Part shown: positions 14,745 through 24,208 of the stretch, in pieces
Position numbering within the stretch: the first letter of the stretch is position 1
Layout of the letters: each line of letters begins with the position of its first letter
From: Streptomyces fradiae
GTDB taxonomy: Bacteria; Actinomycetota; Actinomycetes; Streptomycetales; Streptomycetaceae
Assembly: GCF_041270065.1 (NCBI RefSeq)
Contig: NZ_CP065958.1
Span: 3,596,001 to 3,660,000 of the forward strand
Direction: 5' to 3'
Length of the DNA stretch: 64,000 bases
Notes under the pieces: generated by a model
Seen by the model: the letters and a program-made list of their open reading frames with translations, nothing else
Databases searched by the model: none
Told to the model about the DNA's origin: nothing
Translations under genes and position numbers: made by a program

Positions 14745-16700
14745 GTGAGCAACGAATCCTTGGCCAATCTGCTCAAGGAAGAGCGCCGATTCGCGCCGCC
14801 CGCCGAGCTGGCCGCGCACGCCAATGTCACGGCGGCGGCGTACGAGCAGGCCAAGGCGGACAGGCTGGGCTTCTGGGCCGAACAGGCCAAGCGGCTCAGC
14901 TGGGCCACCGAGCCGACCGAGACCCTGGACTGGTCGAACCCGCCGTTCGCCAAGTGGTTCGCCGACGGCGAGCTGAACGTCGCGTACAACTGCGTGGACC
15001 GGCACGTCGAGGCCGGCAACGGCGACCGGGTCGCCATCCACTTCGAGGGCGAGCCCGGCGACAGCCGCGCCATCACCTACGCCGAGCTCAAGGACGAGGT
15101 CTCCCGGGCCGCGAACGCCCTGACCGAGCTGGGCGTCCGCAAGGGCGACCGGGTCGCGGTCTATCTGCCGATGATCCCCGAGGCCGCCGTCACCATGCTG
15201 GCCTGCGCCCGCATCGGCGCCGCCCACTCGGTGGTCTTCGGCGGCTTCTCGGCCGACGCCGTCGCCTCCCGCATCCAGGACGCCGACGCCAAGCTGGTCG
15301 TCACCGCCGACGGCGGCTACCGCCGCGGCAAGCCGTCCGCCCTCAAGCCGGCCATCGACGAGGCCGTCGCCAAGTGCCCGCAGGTCGAGCACGTCCTCGT
15401 GGTCCGCCGCACCGGCCAGGACACCGCCTTCACCGAGGGCCGCGACGTGTGGTGGGACGACATCGTCGCCCGCCAGTCCGCCGAGCACACCCCCGAGGCC
15501 TTCGAGGCGGAGCACCCGCTCTTCATCCTCTACACCTCGGGCACCACGGGTAAGCCGAAGGGCATCCTGCACACCTCCGGCGGCTACCTCACCCAGGCCG
15601 CGTACACCCACCACGCCATCTTCGACCTCAAGCCGGAGAGCGACGTCTTCTGGTGCACCGCCGACATCGGCTGGGTCACCGGGCACACGTACATCGTCTA
15701 CGGCCCGCTGGCCAACGGCGCCACCCAGGTCATGTACGAGGGCACCCCGGACACCCCGCACCAGGGCCGAGTGTTCGAGATCGTGCAGAAGTACGGCGTC
15801 ACCATCCTCTACACGGCGCCGACGCTGATCCGCACGTTCATGAAGTGGGGCGACGACATCCCCGCCAAGTTCGACCTGTCGTCGCTGCGGGTGCTCGGCT
15901 CGGTCGGCGAGCCGATCAACCCCGAGGCGTGGATCTGGTACCGCAAGCACATCGGCGCCGACACGTGCCCGATCGTGGACACGTGGTGGCAGACGGAGAC
16001 CGGCGCGGCGATGATCTCGCCGCTGCCGGGCGTCATCGAGACCAAGCCCGGCTCCGCGCAGCGCCCGCTGCCCGGCATCTCGGCCACCGTCGTCGACGAC
16101 GAGGCCAACGAGGTGCCGAACGGGGGCGGCGGCTATCTGGTCCTCACCGAGCCGTGGCCGTCGATGCTCCGCACCATCTGGGGCGACGACCAGCGCTTCA
16201 TCGACACCTACTGGTCGCGCTTCGACGGCAAGTACTTCGCGGGCGACGGCGCGAAGAAGGACGAGGACGGCGACATCTGGCTGCTCGGCCGGGTCGACGA
16301 CGTCATGCTCGTCTCGGGCCACAACATCTCCACCACCGAGGTCGAGTCCGCGCTGGTCTCCCACCCGTCCGTCGCCGAGGCCGCCGTGGTCGGCGCCGCC
16401 GACGAGACGACCGGCCAGGCCATCGTCGCCTTCGTCATCCTGCGCGGCACGGCCAGCGAGGACGAGGCCCTCGTCGCCGAGCTGCGCAACCACGTCGGCG
16501 CGACCCTCGGCCCGATCGCCAAGCCGAAGCGGATCCTGCCGGTGGCCGAGCTGCCCAAGACCCGCTCCGGCAAGATCATGCGCCGGCTGCTCCGGGACGT
16601 CGCCGAGAACCGCGAGCTGGGCGACGTCACGACGCTGACGGACTCCTCGGTCATGGACCTCATCCAGACCAAGCTGCCGGCCGCGCCCAGCGAGGACTGA
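14745..16700 (+). CDS. acsA: Acetyl-CoA synthetase
   Basis: 651 residues, typical length for AMP-forming acetyl-CoA synthetase (acetate + ATP + CoA to acetyl-CoA). GTG start with the GGGAAAGGGAG ribosome binding site. Visible motifs: the AMP-binding loop LYTSGTTGKPKG, the A5 region DTWWQTETG, YFAGDGAKKDEDGD, and the hinge/A8 GRVDDVMLVSGHNIST. Near the C-terminus is PKTRSGKIMRR, where Lys610 is the catalytic lysine and the known target of reversible acetylation in this family. Followed by a terminator hairpin; monocistronic. Confidence 0.96.
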   Translation: MSNESLANLLKEERRFAPPAELAAHANVTAAAYEQAKADRLGFWAEQAKRLSWATEPTETLDWSNPPFAKWFADGELNVAYNCVDRHVEAGNGDRVAIHFEGEPGDSRAITYAELKDEVSRAANALTELGVRKGDRVAVYLPMIPEAAVTMLACARIGAAHSVVFGGFSADAVASRIQDADAKLVVTADGGYRRGKPSALKPAIDEAVAKCPQVEHVLVVRRTGQDTAFTEGRDVWWDDIVARQSAEHTPEAFEAEHPLFILYTSGTTGKPKGILHTSGGYLTQAAYTHHAIFDLKPESDVFWCTADIGWVTGHTYIVYGPLANGATQVMYEGTPDTPHQGRVFEIVQKYGVTILYTAPTLIRTFMKWGDDIPAKFDLSSLRVLGSVGEPINPEAWIWYRKHIGADTCPIVDTWWQTETGAAMISPLPGVIETKPGSAQRPLPGISATVVDDEANEVPNGGGGYLVLTEPWPSMLRTIWGDDQRFIDTYWSRFDGKYFAGDGAKKDEDGDIWLLGRVDDVMLVSGHNISTTEVESALVSHPSVAEAAVVGAADETTGQAIVAFVILRGTASEDEALVAELRNHVGATLGPIAKPKRILPVAELPKTRSGKIMRRLLRDVAENRELGDVTTLTDSSVMDLIQTKLPAAPSED

Positions 16701-16730
16701 GCTGCCGACTGATTGGCAGAACCGCAGGTG

Positions 16731-16763
16731 AGCGCCCGTTCCGGAGCATCCGGGGCGGGCGCT
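16731..16763 (+). terminator. Terminator after acsA
   Basis: AGCGCCCG (16731-16738) pairs with CGGGCGCT (16756-16763), with a nested CCGG/CCGG. Confidence 0.65.
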
Positions 16764-16787
16764 TCCGCATGCTCCCGAGATGCCCAG

Positions 16788-16820
16788 GGACGCACCCGGG
16801 ACGCACCCGGGACGCACCCG
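16788..16820 (+). repeat. Three perfect 11-bp direct repeats
   Basis: GGACGCACCCG occurs three times head to tail (16788, 16799, 16810) with no mismatch, ending three bases before a DnaA box pair. The period is one helical turn. Confidence 0.85.
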
Positions 16821-16823
16821 AGG

Positions 16824-16846
16824 TTATCCACAGGGCGTTGTCCACA
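16824..16846 (+). promoter_or_regulatory. Two DnaA boxes upstream of nhaA
   Basis: TTATCCACA (16824-16832) and TTGTCCACA (16838-16846), same orientation, 14 bp apart. Both match DnaA box consensus; TTGTCCACA is the preferred Streptomyces form. Confidence 0.6.
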
Positions 16847-17014
16847 GGGGGTGCCGGTGTCCGTGTATGCCCCTAAAGTGAAGATCACCGGACACCACCG
16901 AGCACCGTTAGGTAAGGTAAGGACCGCGTCAGTGACGCGACAAGAACACCTAGGTGCGCCGGGAAGTCTGGTCGGCATGTGCTAAGCCCTGCCCACCGAC
17001 CGGAGGTTCTCACC

Positions 17015-18418
17015 GTGCCCGCGTCCGCGCCCCAGCCCACCGACCGCAGGTTCCTCGGCCGCCTCCCCCTGCCCGAGAGCCGCTTCGTCGCCGACGCGCT
17101 GCGCACGGAGACCGTCGGCGGCGTGCTGCTGCTGATCGCCGCGGTGGTCGCGCTCATCTGGGCCAACACCCCGCTGAAAGACAGCTACGCGGCCGTGCAG
17201 GACTTCCACCTGGGTCCGGCCGCCCTCGGCCTCGATCTCTCGGTGGAGCACTGGGCCGCCGACGGCCTCCTCGCGATCTTCTTCTTCGTCGCCGGCATCG
17301 AGCTCAAGCGCGAGCTCGTCGCGGGCGAACTGCGCGAGCCCAAGGCCGCCGCGCTCCCCGTCATCGCCGCGATATGCGGCATGGCGGTACCCGCTCTGGT
17401 CTACACCGTGGTCAACGCGGTCGGCGGCGGCAACCTCGGCGGCTGGGCCGTGCCCACCGCCACCGACATCGCCTTCGCGCTCGCCGTCCTCGCCGTGATC
17501 GGCACCTCGCTGCCCTCGGCGCTGCGGGCCTTCCTGCTCACCCTCGCCGTCGTCGACGACCTGCTCGCGATCCTGATCATCGCGATCTTCTTCACCGACA
17601 GCCTCAACTTCGCCGCCCTCGGCGGCGCCTTCGCCGGCCTCGCCGTCTTCTGGCTGCTGCTGCGCAAGGGCGTCCGCGGCTGGTACGTGTACGTGCCGCT
17701 GGCCCTGGTCATCTGGGGCCTGATGTACAACAGCGGCGTCCACGCCACCATCGCCGGCGTGGCCATGGGCCTGATGCTGCGCTGCACCACCCGCGAGGGC
17801 GAGGAGCACTCCCCCGGCGAGCAGATCGAGCACCTGGTCCGGCCGCTCTCCGCCGGTCTCGCCGTGCCGCTGTTCGCGCTGTTCTCCGCCGGGGTCACCA
17901 TCTCCGGCAAGTCCATCGGCGACGTGTTCACCGAGCCCGTCACCCTCGGCGTGGTCCTCGGACTCGTCGTCGGCAAGGCGGTCGGCATCTTCGGCGGCAC
18001 CTGGCTCACCGCCCGCTTCACAAAGGCGGAGCTCAACCCCGACCTGGCCTGGCCGGACGTCTTCGCCGTCGCCACCCTCTCCGGCATCGGCTTCACCGTG
18101 TCGCTGCTCATCGGCGAACTGGCTTTCGAGGACGACCCCGCGCTGACGAGCCAGGTGAAGGCCGCGGTCCTGGCCGGCTCCCTGATAGCCGCCGTCCTCG
18201 CCTCCGTACTCCTGAAGCTGCGGGTGCGCACCTACCAGGCGCTGTGCGCCGAGGAGGAGCGCGACGAGGACCAGGACGGCATCCCCGACATCTACGAGGA
18301 GCACACCCCCGAGTACCACCTGCGGATGGCCGAGATCCTCGAGCGGAAGGCCGCCGAGCATCGCGAGCGCGCCCAACTGGCGGGGGCGTCGCGCGATGAG
18401 GCCGACCGTCCGGCATGA
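17015..18418 (+). CDS. nhaA: Na+/H+ antiporter NhaA
   Basis: 467 residues from GTG 17015, chosen because GGAGGT lies 7 bases upstream; an in-frame ATG at 16979 lacks one. About eleven hydrophobic segments. Family features include FFFVAGIELKRELVAGEL, the VPTATDIAFALAVLA segment (the TDIAFA motif), the conserved Asp pair VVDDLLAILIIA, and GKSIGD / LSGIGFTVSLLIGELAF near the end. The C-terminal ~60 residues are charged and cytoplasmic (EEERDEDQDGIPDIYEE), longer than in E. coli. Exchanges Na+ for protons to maintain pH and sodium homeostasis. Confidence 0.95.
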   Translation: MPASAPQPTDRRFLGRLPLPESRFVADALRTETVGGVLLLIAAVVALIWANTPLKDSYAAVQDFHLGPAALGLDLSVEHWAADGLLAIFFFVAGIELKRELVAGELREPKAAALPVIAAICGMAVPALVYTVVNAVGGGNLGGWAVPTATDIAFALAVLAVIGTSLPSALRAFLLTLAVVDDLLAILIIAIFFTDSLNFAALGGAFAGLAVFWLLLRKGVRGWYVYVPLALVIWGLMYNSGVHATIAGVAMGLMLRCTTREGEEHSPGEQIEHLVRPLSAGLAVPLFALFSAGVTISGKSIGDVFTEPVTLGVVLGLVVGKAVGIFGGTWLTARFTKAELNPDLAWPDVFAVATLSGIGFTVSLLIGELAFEDDPALTSQVKAAVLAGSLIAAVLASVLLKLRVRTYQALCAEEERDEDQDGIPDIYEEHTPEYHLRMAEILERKAAEHRERAQLAGASRDEADRPA

Positions 18419-18455
18419 TCTGAGGGCAGACGACACAGGAGAAGAGGGAGCAGCC

Positions 18456-18953
18456 ATGAGCGACCCGTTCGACGGAACCGAGCGCAGCCTCGGCCAGCTG
18501 GTCGCCTCGGCGACCGCCGAGATGTCCGCCCTGGTGCACGACGAGCTCGCCCTCGCCAAGGCCGAGATCCGCCAGGACGTGAAGCGCGGCGCGATCGGCA
18601 GCGCAGCGTTCATCACCGCCGGGGTGGTGCTGCTGTTCTCCCTGCCGATGCTGAGCTTCGCGCTCGCCTACGCCATCAACACCTGGACCGGCGGGCACAA
18701 CGGCAACGGCGGCTGGAACATGATCTGGTGCTTCCTGCTGTCCTTCGCCGCGAACGTGCTGCTCGCGGGCCTGCTCGGGCTGATCGCGTACGCCAAGTTC
18801 AAGAAGGTCAAGAAGCCGGAGAAGTCCATCGCCTCCGCCAAGGAGACCGCGGCGGTCATGCAGAACGTCAAGCCGCACCCGCGGCCGGTCGCGGCGGACG
18901 CGGCCCGGATCGCCCTGGACAAGGGCGAGACTGTGGCACGCTCGTCCGCATGA
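18456..18953 (+). CDS. Phage holin family / Actinobacterial Holin-X-like membrane protein
   Basis: 165 residues from ATG 18456 (GAAGAGGGAG ribosome binding site). The N-terminal amphipathic segment (LGQLVASATAEMSALVHDELALAKAEIR) is typical of the family now called phage holin or Holin-X in actinobacteria. Two membrane helices follow (~48-72 and ~92-115) and then a basic cytoplasmic tail. Despite the family name there is no evidence for lysis; it is a conserved housekeeping envelope protein. Its stop overlaps the ATG of the hydrolase gene, so the two are co-translated. Confidence 0.8.
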   Translation: MSDPFDGTERSLGQLVASATAEMSALVHDELALAKAEIRQDVKRGAIGSAAFITAGVVLLFSLPMLSFALAYAINTWTGGHNGNGGWNMIWCFLLSFAANVLLAGLLGLIAYAKFKKVKKPEKSIASAKETAAVMQNVKPHPRPVAADAARIALDKGETVARSSA

Positions 18954-19900
18954 CCGTCCCTGAGAGCAGCAGCGCCAACGGCGGGAGCCCCGTCCGCATC
19001 GACGGGCCGTGGACCCACCGCGACGTCGCGGCGAACGGCGCCCGCTTCCACATCGCCGAGATGGGCGACGGCCCCCTGGTGCTGCTGCTGCACGGCTTCC
19101 CGCAGTTCTGGTGGACCTGGCGCCACCAGCTGCCGGCCCTCGCCGAGGCCGGCTTCCGGGCGGTGGCGATGGACCTGCGCGGCGTCGGCGGCAGCGACCG
19201 CACGCCCCGCGGTTACGACCCGGCCAACCTGGCCCTCGACATCACCGGCGTGATCCGCTCGCTCGGCGAACCGGACGCGGCCCTCGTCGGCCACGACCTG
19301 GGCGGCTATCTCGCCTGGACGGCCGCCGTGATGCGCCCCAAGCTGGTGCGCCGGCTCGTCGTCTCGTCGATGCCGCACCCGCGCCGCTGGCGTTCGGCGA
19401 TGCTCTCCGACTTCGCGCAGACCCGTGCCGGTTCGTACGTGTGGGGCTTCCAGCGCCCGTGGCTGCCGGAGCGTCAGCTCGTCGCCGACGAGGCGGCGCT
19501 CGTGGGGCGGCTCATCCAGGACTGGTCAGGACCGGACCCGCGCGCGGCGGCCGACGAGGCGGAGGCCCTCGCGGTCTACCGGCGGGCCATGTGCATCCCG
19601 TCGACCGCGCACTGCTCCATCGAGCCGTACCGGTGGATGGTGCGCTCGCTGGCCCGTCCGGACGGCATCCAGTTCAACCGGCGCATGAAGCGGCCGGTGC
19701 GGGTGCCCACGCTGCATCTGCACGGTTCGCTCGACCCGGTGATGCGGACCCGCAGCGCGGCCGGCTCCGGGGAGTACGTGGAGGCGCCCTACCGCTGGCG
19801 GCTGTTCGACGGCCTCGGGCACTTCCCCCACGAGGAGGACCCGGTGGCGTTCACCACCGAGCTCGTCAACTGGCTGAAGGACCCCGAGCCCGACCGCTGA
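18950..19900 (+). CDS. Alpha/beta-fold hydrolase (epoxide-hydrolase-like)
   Basis: 316 residues starting in an ATGA overlap with the holin-like gene. Contains the oxyanion HGFPQFWWTW, the nucleophile elbow LVGHDLGGYLA (Asp nucleophile, as in epoxide hydrolases and dehalogenases) and a C-terminal His in GLGHFPHEEDP. The HGFP motif plus an Asp nucleophile favours epoxide hydrolase over esterase. Substrate unknown. In Streptomyces this gene is regularly found between the holin-like gene and marP. Confidence 0.82.
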   Translation: MTVPESSSANGGSPVRIDGPWTHRDVAANGARFHIAEMGDGPLVLLLHGFPQFWWTWRHQLPALAEAGFRAVAMDLRGVGGSDRTPRGYDPANLALDITGVIRSLGEPDAALVGHDLGGYLAWTAAVMRPKLVRRLVVSSMPHPRRWRSAMLSDFAQTRAGSYVWGFQRPWLPERQLVADEAALVGRLIQDWSGPDPRAAADEAEALAVYRRAMCIPSTAHCSIEPYRWMVRSLARPDGIQFNRRMKRPVRVPTLHLHGSLDPVMRTRSAAGSGEYVEAPYRWRLFDGLGHFPHEEDPVAFTTELVNWLKDPEPDR

Positions 19901-20044
19901 GCCCGGCGGCCGAGCCGGCGACCGAGTCGGCGGCTGAATCGGCGGCGCACAGGGATCCGTCGAACTGCCATGTGCCTCGCGCATACTCCAATTGGCGGGC
20001 CCCCGGGCGGTTACCGACCTTGGGCCCCGGGCAGACGTCCGGGT

Positions 20045-20233
20045 ATGGGCTGGACGCACGACTACAGTGACACAGCACGCGACCGCCGCTCGATCGGCGG
20101 CGCCGGCGCCCCGGAACGGGGCGGTACGCAGGAGCAGGGCCGTCCGCACCCGGCGGGGGCCGTGGGGATCTCGCGCATCCTCCGCCGCCGGGCCCGCTGG
20201 ATGTCGGCCCGGCTGCGCCACACCCGTACGTAG
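20045..20233 (+). CDS. Possible 62-residue basic protein
   Basis: Within the 366-nt gap between the hydrolase and marP, an ATG frame encodes 62 residues beginning MGWTHDYSDTARDRRS and ending with a strongly basic amphipathic stretch (SRILRRRARWMSARLRHTRT). A TATG-proximal start without a ribosome binding site suggests a leaderless transcript if real. Codon third positions are GC-rich as in real genes. I do not recognise the family; the rest of this gap shows nothing else. Confidence 0.4.
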   Translation: MGWTHDYSDTARDRRSIGGAGAPERGGTQEQGRPHPAGAVGISRILRRRARWMSARLRHTRT

Positions 20234-20266
20234 CCTCCGGACCGCCGCACGGCCCCGGGGCGGGCC

Positions 20267-21466
20267 CTAGAGGGCGCAGCCCTGGCTGTCGACCTGCTGG
20301 TTGGCCGAGCGGCCGCGGAGGATGTCGTCACGGATCTCGTCGACCGTCAGCGCGTAACCGGTGTTGGCGTCGTCGAGGGAACGGGCGAAGATCACGCCGT
20401 ACACCTTGCCGTCGGCGGTGAGCAGCGGTCCGCCGGAGTTGCCCTGACGGACCGTCGCGTACAGCGAGTACACGTCCCTGCGCACCTCGCCTCGGTGGTA
20501 GATGTCGGGACCCTCGGCGGCGATGCGGCCGCGGACGCGGGCGGAGCGCACGTCGTAGGCGCCGTTCTCCGGGAAGCCGGCGACGATGGCGTTGTCGCCG
20601 CTGCGCGCGTCCTGGTCGGTGAACTGCAGCGGGCGGGCCTGGAGATCGGGCACGTCGAGGACGGCGATGTCGCGCTTCCAGTCGTAGAGCACGACCTTGG
20701 CGTCGTGGAGCTTGCCCTCGCCGCCTATCTGGACGGTCGGCTCGTCGACGCCGCCGACGACATGGGCGTTGGTCATGACCCGGCGCTCGGCGAAGACGAA
20801 GCCGGTGCCTTCGAGGACCTTGCCGCAGCTGGGGGCGGTGCCGACGACCTTGACGATGGAGTCCTGGGCGCGGGCGGCGACCGGGCTGCCGGCGAGCGCC
20901 GGGTCGGGCGGCAGGACCTCGGTGATGGGCTCGTTGGAGAACGGGCTGAAGACCTGCGGGAAGCCGTTCTGGGCGAGCGCCGAGGTGAAGTCGGAGAACC
21001 AGCCGGGCGCCTGATCCGGCATCACCTGGTCGACGCCGAGGAGCACCTTGGAGCCGCGGACCTCCTTGCCCAGGGTGGGCATCGCGGTGCCGGCGAGCGC
21101 GGAGCCGATGAGCCAGGCGACGAGCAGCATCGCGACCACGTTGACCAGGGCGCCGCCGGTGGCGTCCAGGACGCGGGCGGGCGTCCGGGTGATGTGCCGG
21201 CGCAGCTTGCTGCCGAGGTGGGTGGTGAAGGCCTGGCCGACGGAGGCGCTGATGATCACCACCATCACGAAGATCACCGTCGCGGTCGTCGAGACCTCGC
21301 TGTGGTCGGTCAGCTGGTTCCAGAGGGCCGGGAGCAGCAGAACGGCGACGAGACCGCCGCCGAGGAAACCGATCACCGAGAGGATGCCGACGACGAATCC
21401 CTGGCGGTAGCCGATGATCGCGAACCAGACGGCGGCGAGCAGCAGCAGAATGTCCAGCACGTTCAC
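20267..21466 (-). CDS. marP: MarP-like membrane serine protease (CvpA domain plus trypsin-like domain)
   Basis: 399 residues. The N-terminal half (1-~150) has four hydrophobic segments of the CvpA/colicin V production type. The C-terminal half is a trypsin-like periplasmic protease with TNAHVVGG (His235), WKRDIAVLDV (Asp266 region) and QGNSGGPLL (Ser344), a complete triad. Two cysteines (VVGTAPSCGK and the terminal SQGCAL) could form the disulfide known in M. tuberculosis MarP (Rv3671c), which protects against acid and oxidative stress. Same neighbours (Nudix, nth, crp) as in mycobacteria (Rv3671c-Rv3676). Confidence 0.92.
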   Translation of the reverse strand: MNVLDILLLLAAVWFAIIGYRQGFVVGILSVIGFLGGGLVAVLLLPALWNQLTDHSEVSTTATVIFVMVVIISASVGQAFTTHLGSKLRRHITRTPARVLDATGGALVNVVAMLLVAWLIGSALAGTAMPTLGKEVRGSKVLLGVDQVMPDQAPGWFSDFTSALAQNGFPQVFSPFSNEPITEVLPPDPALAGSPVAARAQDSIVKVVGTAPSCGKVLEGTGFVFAERRVMTNAHVVGGVDEPTVQIGGEGKLHDAKVVLYDWKRDIAVLDVPDLQARPLQFTDQDARSGDNAIVAGFPENGAYDVRSARVRGRIAAEGPDIYHRGEVRRDVYSLYATVRQGNSGGPLLTADGKVYGVIFARSLDDANTGYALTVDEIRDDILRGRSANQQVDSQGCAL

Positions 21467-21514
21467 CGTCAGTAGCCTCGCAGATTCGTCATCGATCGCC
21501 CCGGGGCCAGCCTG

Positions 21515-22213
21515 TCATGACCTCCAGTCGAGCGGGACCCGCTTCGACCGGTCCCAGGGCCGCTCCCAGCCTGCGAAATGCAGGATCCGGTCGATCACCC
21601 CTGCGGTAAATCCCCAGACCAGGGCCGATTCGACGAGGAATGCGGGGCCTTCGTGGCCGAGCGGATGGACGGCCAGGGCGCGGTTGGCGGGGTCCGTGAG
21701 ATCCGCCACGGGCACGGTGAAGACCCGGGCGGTCTCGGCGGGGTCGACGACCCCGACCGGGCTGGGCGTCCGCCACCAGCCGAGGACGGGCGTGACGACG
21801 AATCCGCTCACCGGGATGTAGAGCCGTGGCAGCACGCCGAAGAGCTGGACGCCGGCCGGGTCGAGGCCGGTCTCCTCTCGCGCCTCGCGCAGCGCGGCCC
21901 GCAGCAGCCCGCCGTCGGCCGGGTCGCCGTCCTCGGGGTCGAGGGCGCCGCCGGGGAAGGAGGGCTGGCCCGCGTGCGAGCGGAGGGTGCCGGAGCGCTC
22001 CATGAGGAGCAGTTCGGGGCCGCGCGCGCCCTCGCCGAAGAGGACGAGCACGGCGGACTGCCGCCCCGCGCCGTCCGCGGGCGGCAGGAAGCGGCTCAGC
22101 TGCTCCGGCTCGACCGTGCGGGCGGCGTGGTCGACCGGCGCGAGCCAGTCGGGCAGCCCCGCTCTGCTGAGCAGGCCGCCCGAGCCCTGGAGCTCTTCAC
22201 CAGTGCGCGTCAT
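21515..22213 (-). CDS. Nudix hydrolase, CoA-pyrophosphatase-like
   Basis: About 232 residues from ATG 22213 (a GTG two codons upstream is possible). The Nudix box is complete: GGALDPEDGDP then LREAREETGLD (GX5EX7REUXEEXGU, with a short insertion). The family (Rv3672c, NudL-like) cleaves CoA or other nucleoside diphosphate derivatives. Located between marP and nth, as in mycobacteria. The C-terminus FAGWERPWDRSKR is a conserved tail. Confidence 0.85.
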   Translation of the reverse strand: MTRTGEELQGSGGLLSRAGLPDWLAPVDHAARTVEPEQLSRFLPPADGAGRQSAVLVLFGEGARGPELLLMERSGTLRSHAGQPSFPGGALDPEDGDPADGGLLRAALREAREETGLDPAGVQLFGVLPRLYIPVSGFVVTPVLGWWRTPSPVGVVDPAETARVFTVPVADLTDPANRALAVHPLGHEGPAFLVESALVWGFTAGVIDRILHFAGWERPWDRSKRVPLDWRS

Positions 22214-22318
22214 AGGCACCCCCGTGTCTCATCCCGTGTTTCACAACGCGGTCGGCGTCCCGGTTCGTTCCCGGACTCAGTGCTCGGTGCTCAGGGCCCA
22301 GGGCTCCTGCCTCAGCGC

Positions 22319-23371
22319 TCAAGCCTCAGGGCTCAGGGCTTCGGAGTTCGCGCCCAGCGGGGGCGCGGGGAGGCCCGGGTAGTCCGGCGGCGGGTTGAGC
22401 CGCTGGCCCGGGAAGCCGCCCTTCTCGTACTTCAGCAGCTTGCGCGCCTTCTCCGGATCGGTCTCGCCCTCGCCGTACGAGGGACAGAGGTGGGTGATCG
22501 GGCAGGCGCCGCACGCGGGCTTGCGGGCGTGGCAGATGCGGCGCCCGTGGAAGATCACCCGGTGCGACAGCATCGTCCAGTCGCTCTTCGGGAAGATCGC
22601 GGCGACCTCGGCCTCGATCTTCACCGGGTCGTCGGACTCGGTCCACTTCCAGCGCCGGGCGAGGCGCATGAAGTGGGTGTCCACGGTGATGCCGGGCACT
22701 CCGAAGGCGTTGCCGAGGACGACGAAGGCCGTCTTCCGGCCGACGCCGGGCAGCTTGACCAGGTCCTCCAGACGGCCGGGCACCTCGCCGCCGAAGTCGT
22801 CCCGGAGGGCCGCGGCAAGCCCCATGATCGACTTGGTCTTGGCGCGGAAGAAGCCGGTCGGCCGGATCAGCTCCTCGACCTCCTCGGGCACGGCGGCGGC
22901 CAGGTCCTCGGGCGTCGGGTACTTCGCGAAGAGCGCGGGCGTCGTCTGGTTGACCCGCAGGTCCGTGGTCTGGGCGGAAAGGACCGTGGCGACGAGCAGC
23001 TCGAAGGGGTTCGTGAAGTCGAGCTCGGGATGCGCGTACGGATAGACCTCGGCCAGCTCCCGGTTGATCTTCCGGGCCCGCCGGACCATGGCGAGGTGCG
23101 ACTCGGGCTTGGCGGCCTTCTTGGCGCCGGGCTTGCCGGCACCGGGCTTACTGGCGTCGTGCATGCCGGCGCCGGGCTTCTTGGGCGTGGCCTTCTTGGC
23201 GGCCGCCTTTGCCTCGGCCGCCGCCGGTTTGTCGGGTCCTCCGGACCCACCGCCGGGGCGATTTGTCGGTTTCGTCTGTTTCGACACTCCGTGTTCGCCC
23301 ACAGCGGAATTGGCTTCGTTCCGCACTCTTCCAGCCCCCTTGGCCTGTGCTCTCACCGGCGAGTTGGACAC
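22319..23371 (-). CDS. nth: Endonuclease III (DNA N-glycosylase/AP lyase)
   Basis: 350 residues, about 90 longer than most Nth proteins because of an N-terminal Lys/Ala/Gly/Pro-rich extension (residues ~1-92), likely unstructured and DNA-binding. The core has the helix-hairpin-helix [12 protein letters not shown] with the catalytic Lys, the catalytic Asp in TVDTHFMRL, and the 4Fe-4S ligands C-X6-C-X2-C-X5-C in [17 protein letters not shown]. Removes oxidised pyrimidines in base excision repair. In-frame starts inside the extension (for example at VSKQ...) cannot be excluded. Confidence 0.94.
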   Translation of the reverse strand: MSNSPVRAQAKGAGRVRNEANSAVGEHGVSKQTKPTNRPGGGSGGPDKPAAAEAKAAAKKATPKKPGAGMHDASKPGAGKPGAKKAAKPESHLAMVRRARKINRELAEVYPYAHPELDFTNPFELLVATVLSAQTTDLRVNQTTPALFAKYPTPEDLAAAVPEEVEELIRPTGFFRAKTKSIMGLAAALRDDFGGEVPGRLEDLVKLPGVGRKTAFVVLGNAFGVPGITVDTHFMRLARRWKWTESDDPVKIEAEVAAIFPKSDWTMLSHRVIFHGRRICHARKPACGACPITHLCPSYGEGETDPEKARKLLKYEKGGFPGQRLNPPPDYPGLPAPPLGANSEALSPEA

Positions 23372-23476
23372 CCGGCCAGCCTAGGGGCCGCCGCCGACAT
23401 CCGCCCCGCGCGCCCCCGATCACGACCCAATCGGGCCCCTGACGTACGGAAAGGCGGTCCGGTGCGTCAAACTTGT

Positions 23477-23492
23477 TGTGATTGATCGCACT
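23477..23492. promoter_or_regulatory. Candidate Crp autoregulatory site
   Basis: TGTGATTGATCGCACT, 24 bp before the crp start, resembles the cAMP-receptor protein half-site pattern TGTGA-N6-(T/G)CAC(A/T). Negative or positive autoregulation of crp would be expected from a site here. Confidence 0.45.
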
Positions 23493-23515
23493 GAGGTCGA
23501 CATAGGAGAGAACTC

Positions 23516-24190
23516 GTGGACGACGTTCTGCGGCGCGCCCCGCTGTTCGCGGCGCTCGACGACGAGCAGGCCGCTGAGCTGCGCGCCTCGATGAGTGAGG
23601 CGACGCTGGCCCGAGGCGACGCACTCTTCCACGAGGGCGACCCGGGCGACCGGCTCTACGTGGTCACCGAAGGCAAGGTGAAGCTGCACCGCACCTCGCC
23701 CGACGGCCGCGAGAACATGCTGGCCGTCCTCGGCCCCGGCGAGCTGATCGGCGAGCTGTCCCTGTTCGACCCGGGCCCGCGCACCGCCACGGCGACCGCG
23801 CTGACCGAGGTCAAGCTGCTCGGCCTCGGCCACGGCGACCTCCAGCCCTGGCTGAACGCCCGGCCCGAGGTGGCCAGCGCCCTGCTGCGTGCCGTCGCCC
23901 GCCGCCTGCGCAAGACCAACGACCAGATGTCCGACCTGGTCTTCTCCGACGTGCCGGGCCGGGTCGCCCGCGCGCTCCTCGACCTGTCGCGCCGCTTCGG
24001 CGTGCAGTCGGAGGAGGGCATCCACGTCGTCCACGACCTCACCCAGGAGGAGCTGGCCCAGCTGGTCGGCGCCTCCCGCGAGACGGTCAACAAGGCGCTC
24101 GCCGACTTCGCCCAGCGCGGCTGGCTGCGCCTGGAGGCCCGCGCGGTGATCCTGCTCGACGTGGAGCGCCTCGCGAAGCGCTCGCGCTGA
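23516..24190 (+). CDS. crp: cAMP receptor protein, Crp/Fnr family global regulator
   Basis: 224 residues, GTG start. Cyclic-nucleotide binding domain (residues ~8-125) with the phosphate-binding cassette LIGELSLFDPGPRTATA (Glu, Arg, Thr as in cAMP-binding proteins). Then a long dimer helix and a winged helix-turn-helix (~150-220) with TQEELAQLVGASRETVNKAL as recognition motif. In Streptomyces, Crp controls germination, development and many antibiotic clusters (established). Strong terminator follows. Confidence 0.96.
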   Translation: MDDVLRRAPLFAALDDEQAAELRASMSEATLARGDALFHEGDPGDRLYVVTEGKVKLHRTSPDGRENMLAVLGPGELIGELSLFDPGPRTATATALTEVKLLGLGHGDLQPWLNARPEVASALLRAVARRLRKTNDQMSDLVFSDVPGRVARALLDLSRRFGVQSEEGIHVVHDLTQEELAQLVGASRETVNKALADFAQRGWLRLEARAVILLDVERLAKRSR

Positions 24191-24208
24191 GCACCACCCC
24201 GTACGTAC

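Noticed and set aside
18456..18953. Prophage suggested by the holin-family protein
   Set aside because: No other phage genes nearby; this family is a chromosomal actinobacterial membrane protein.
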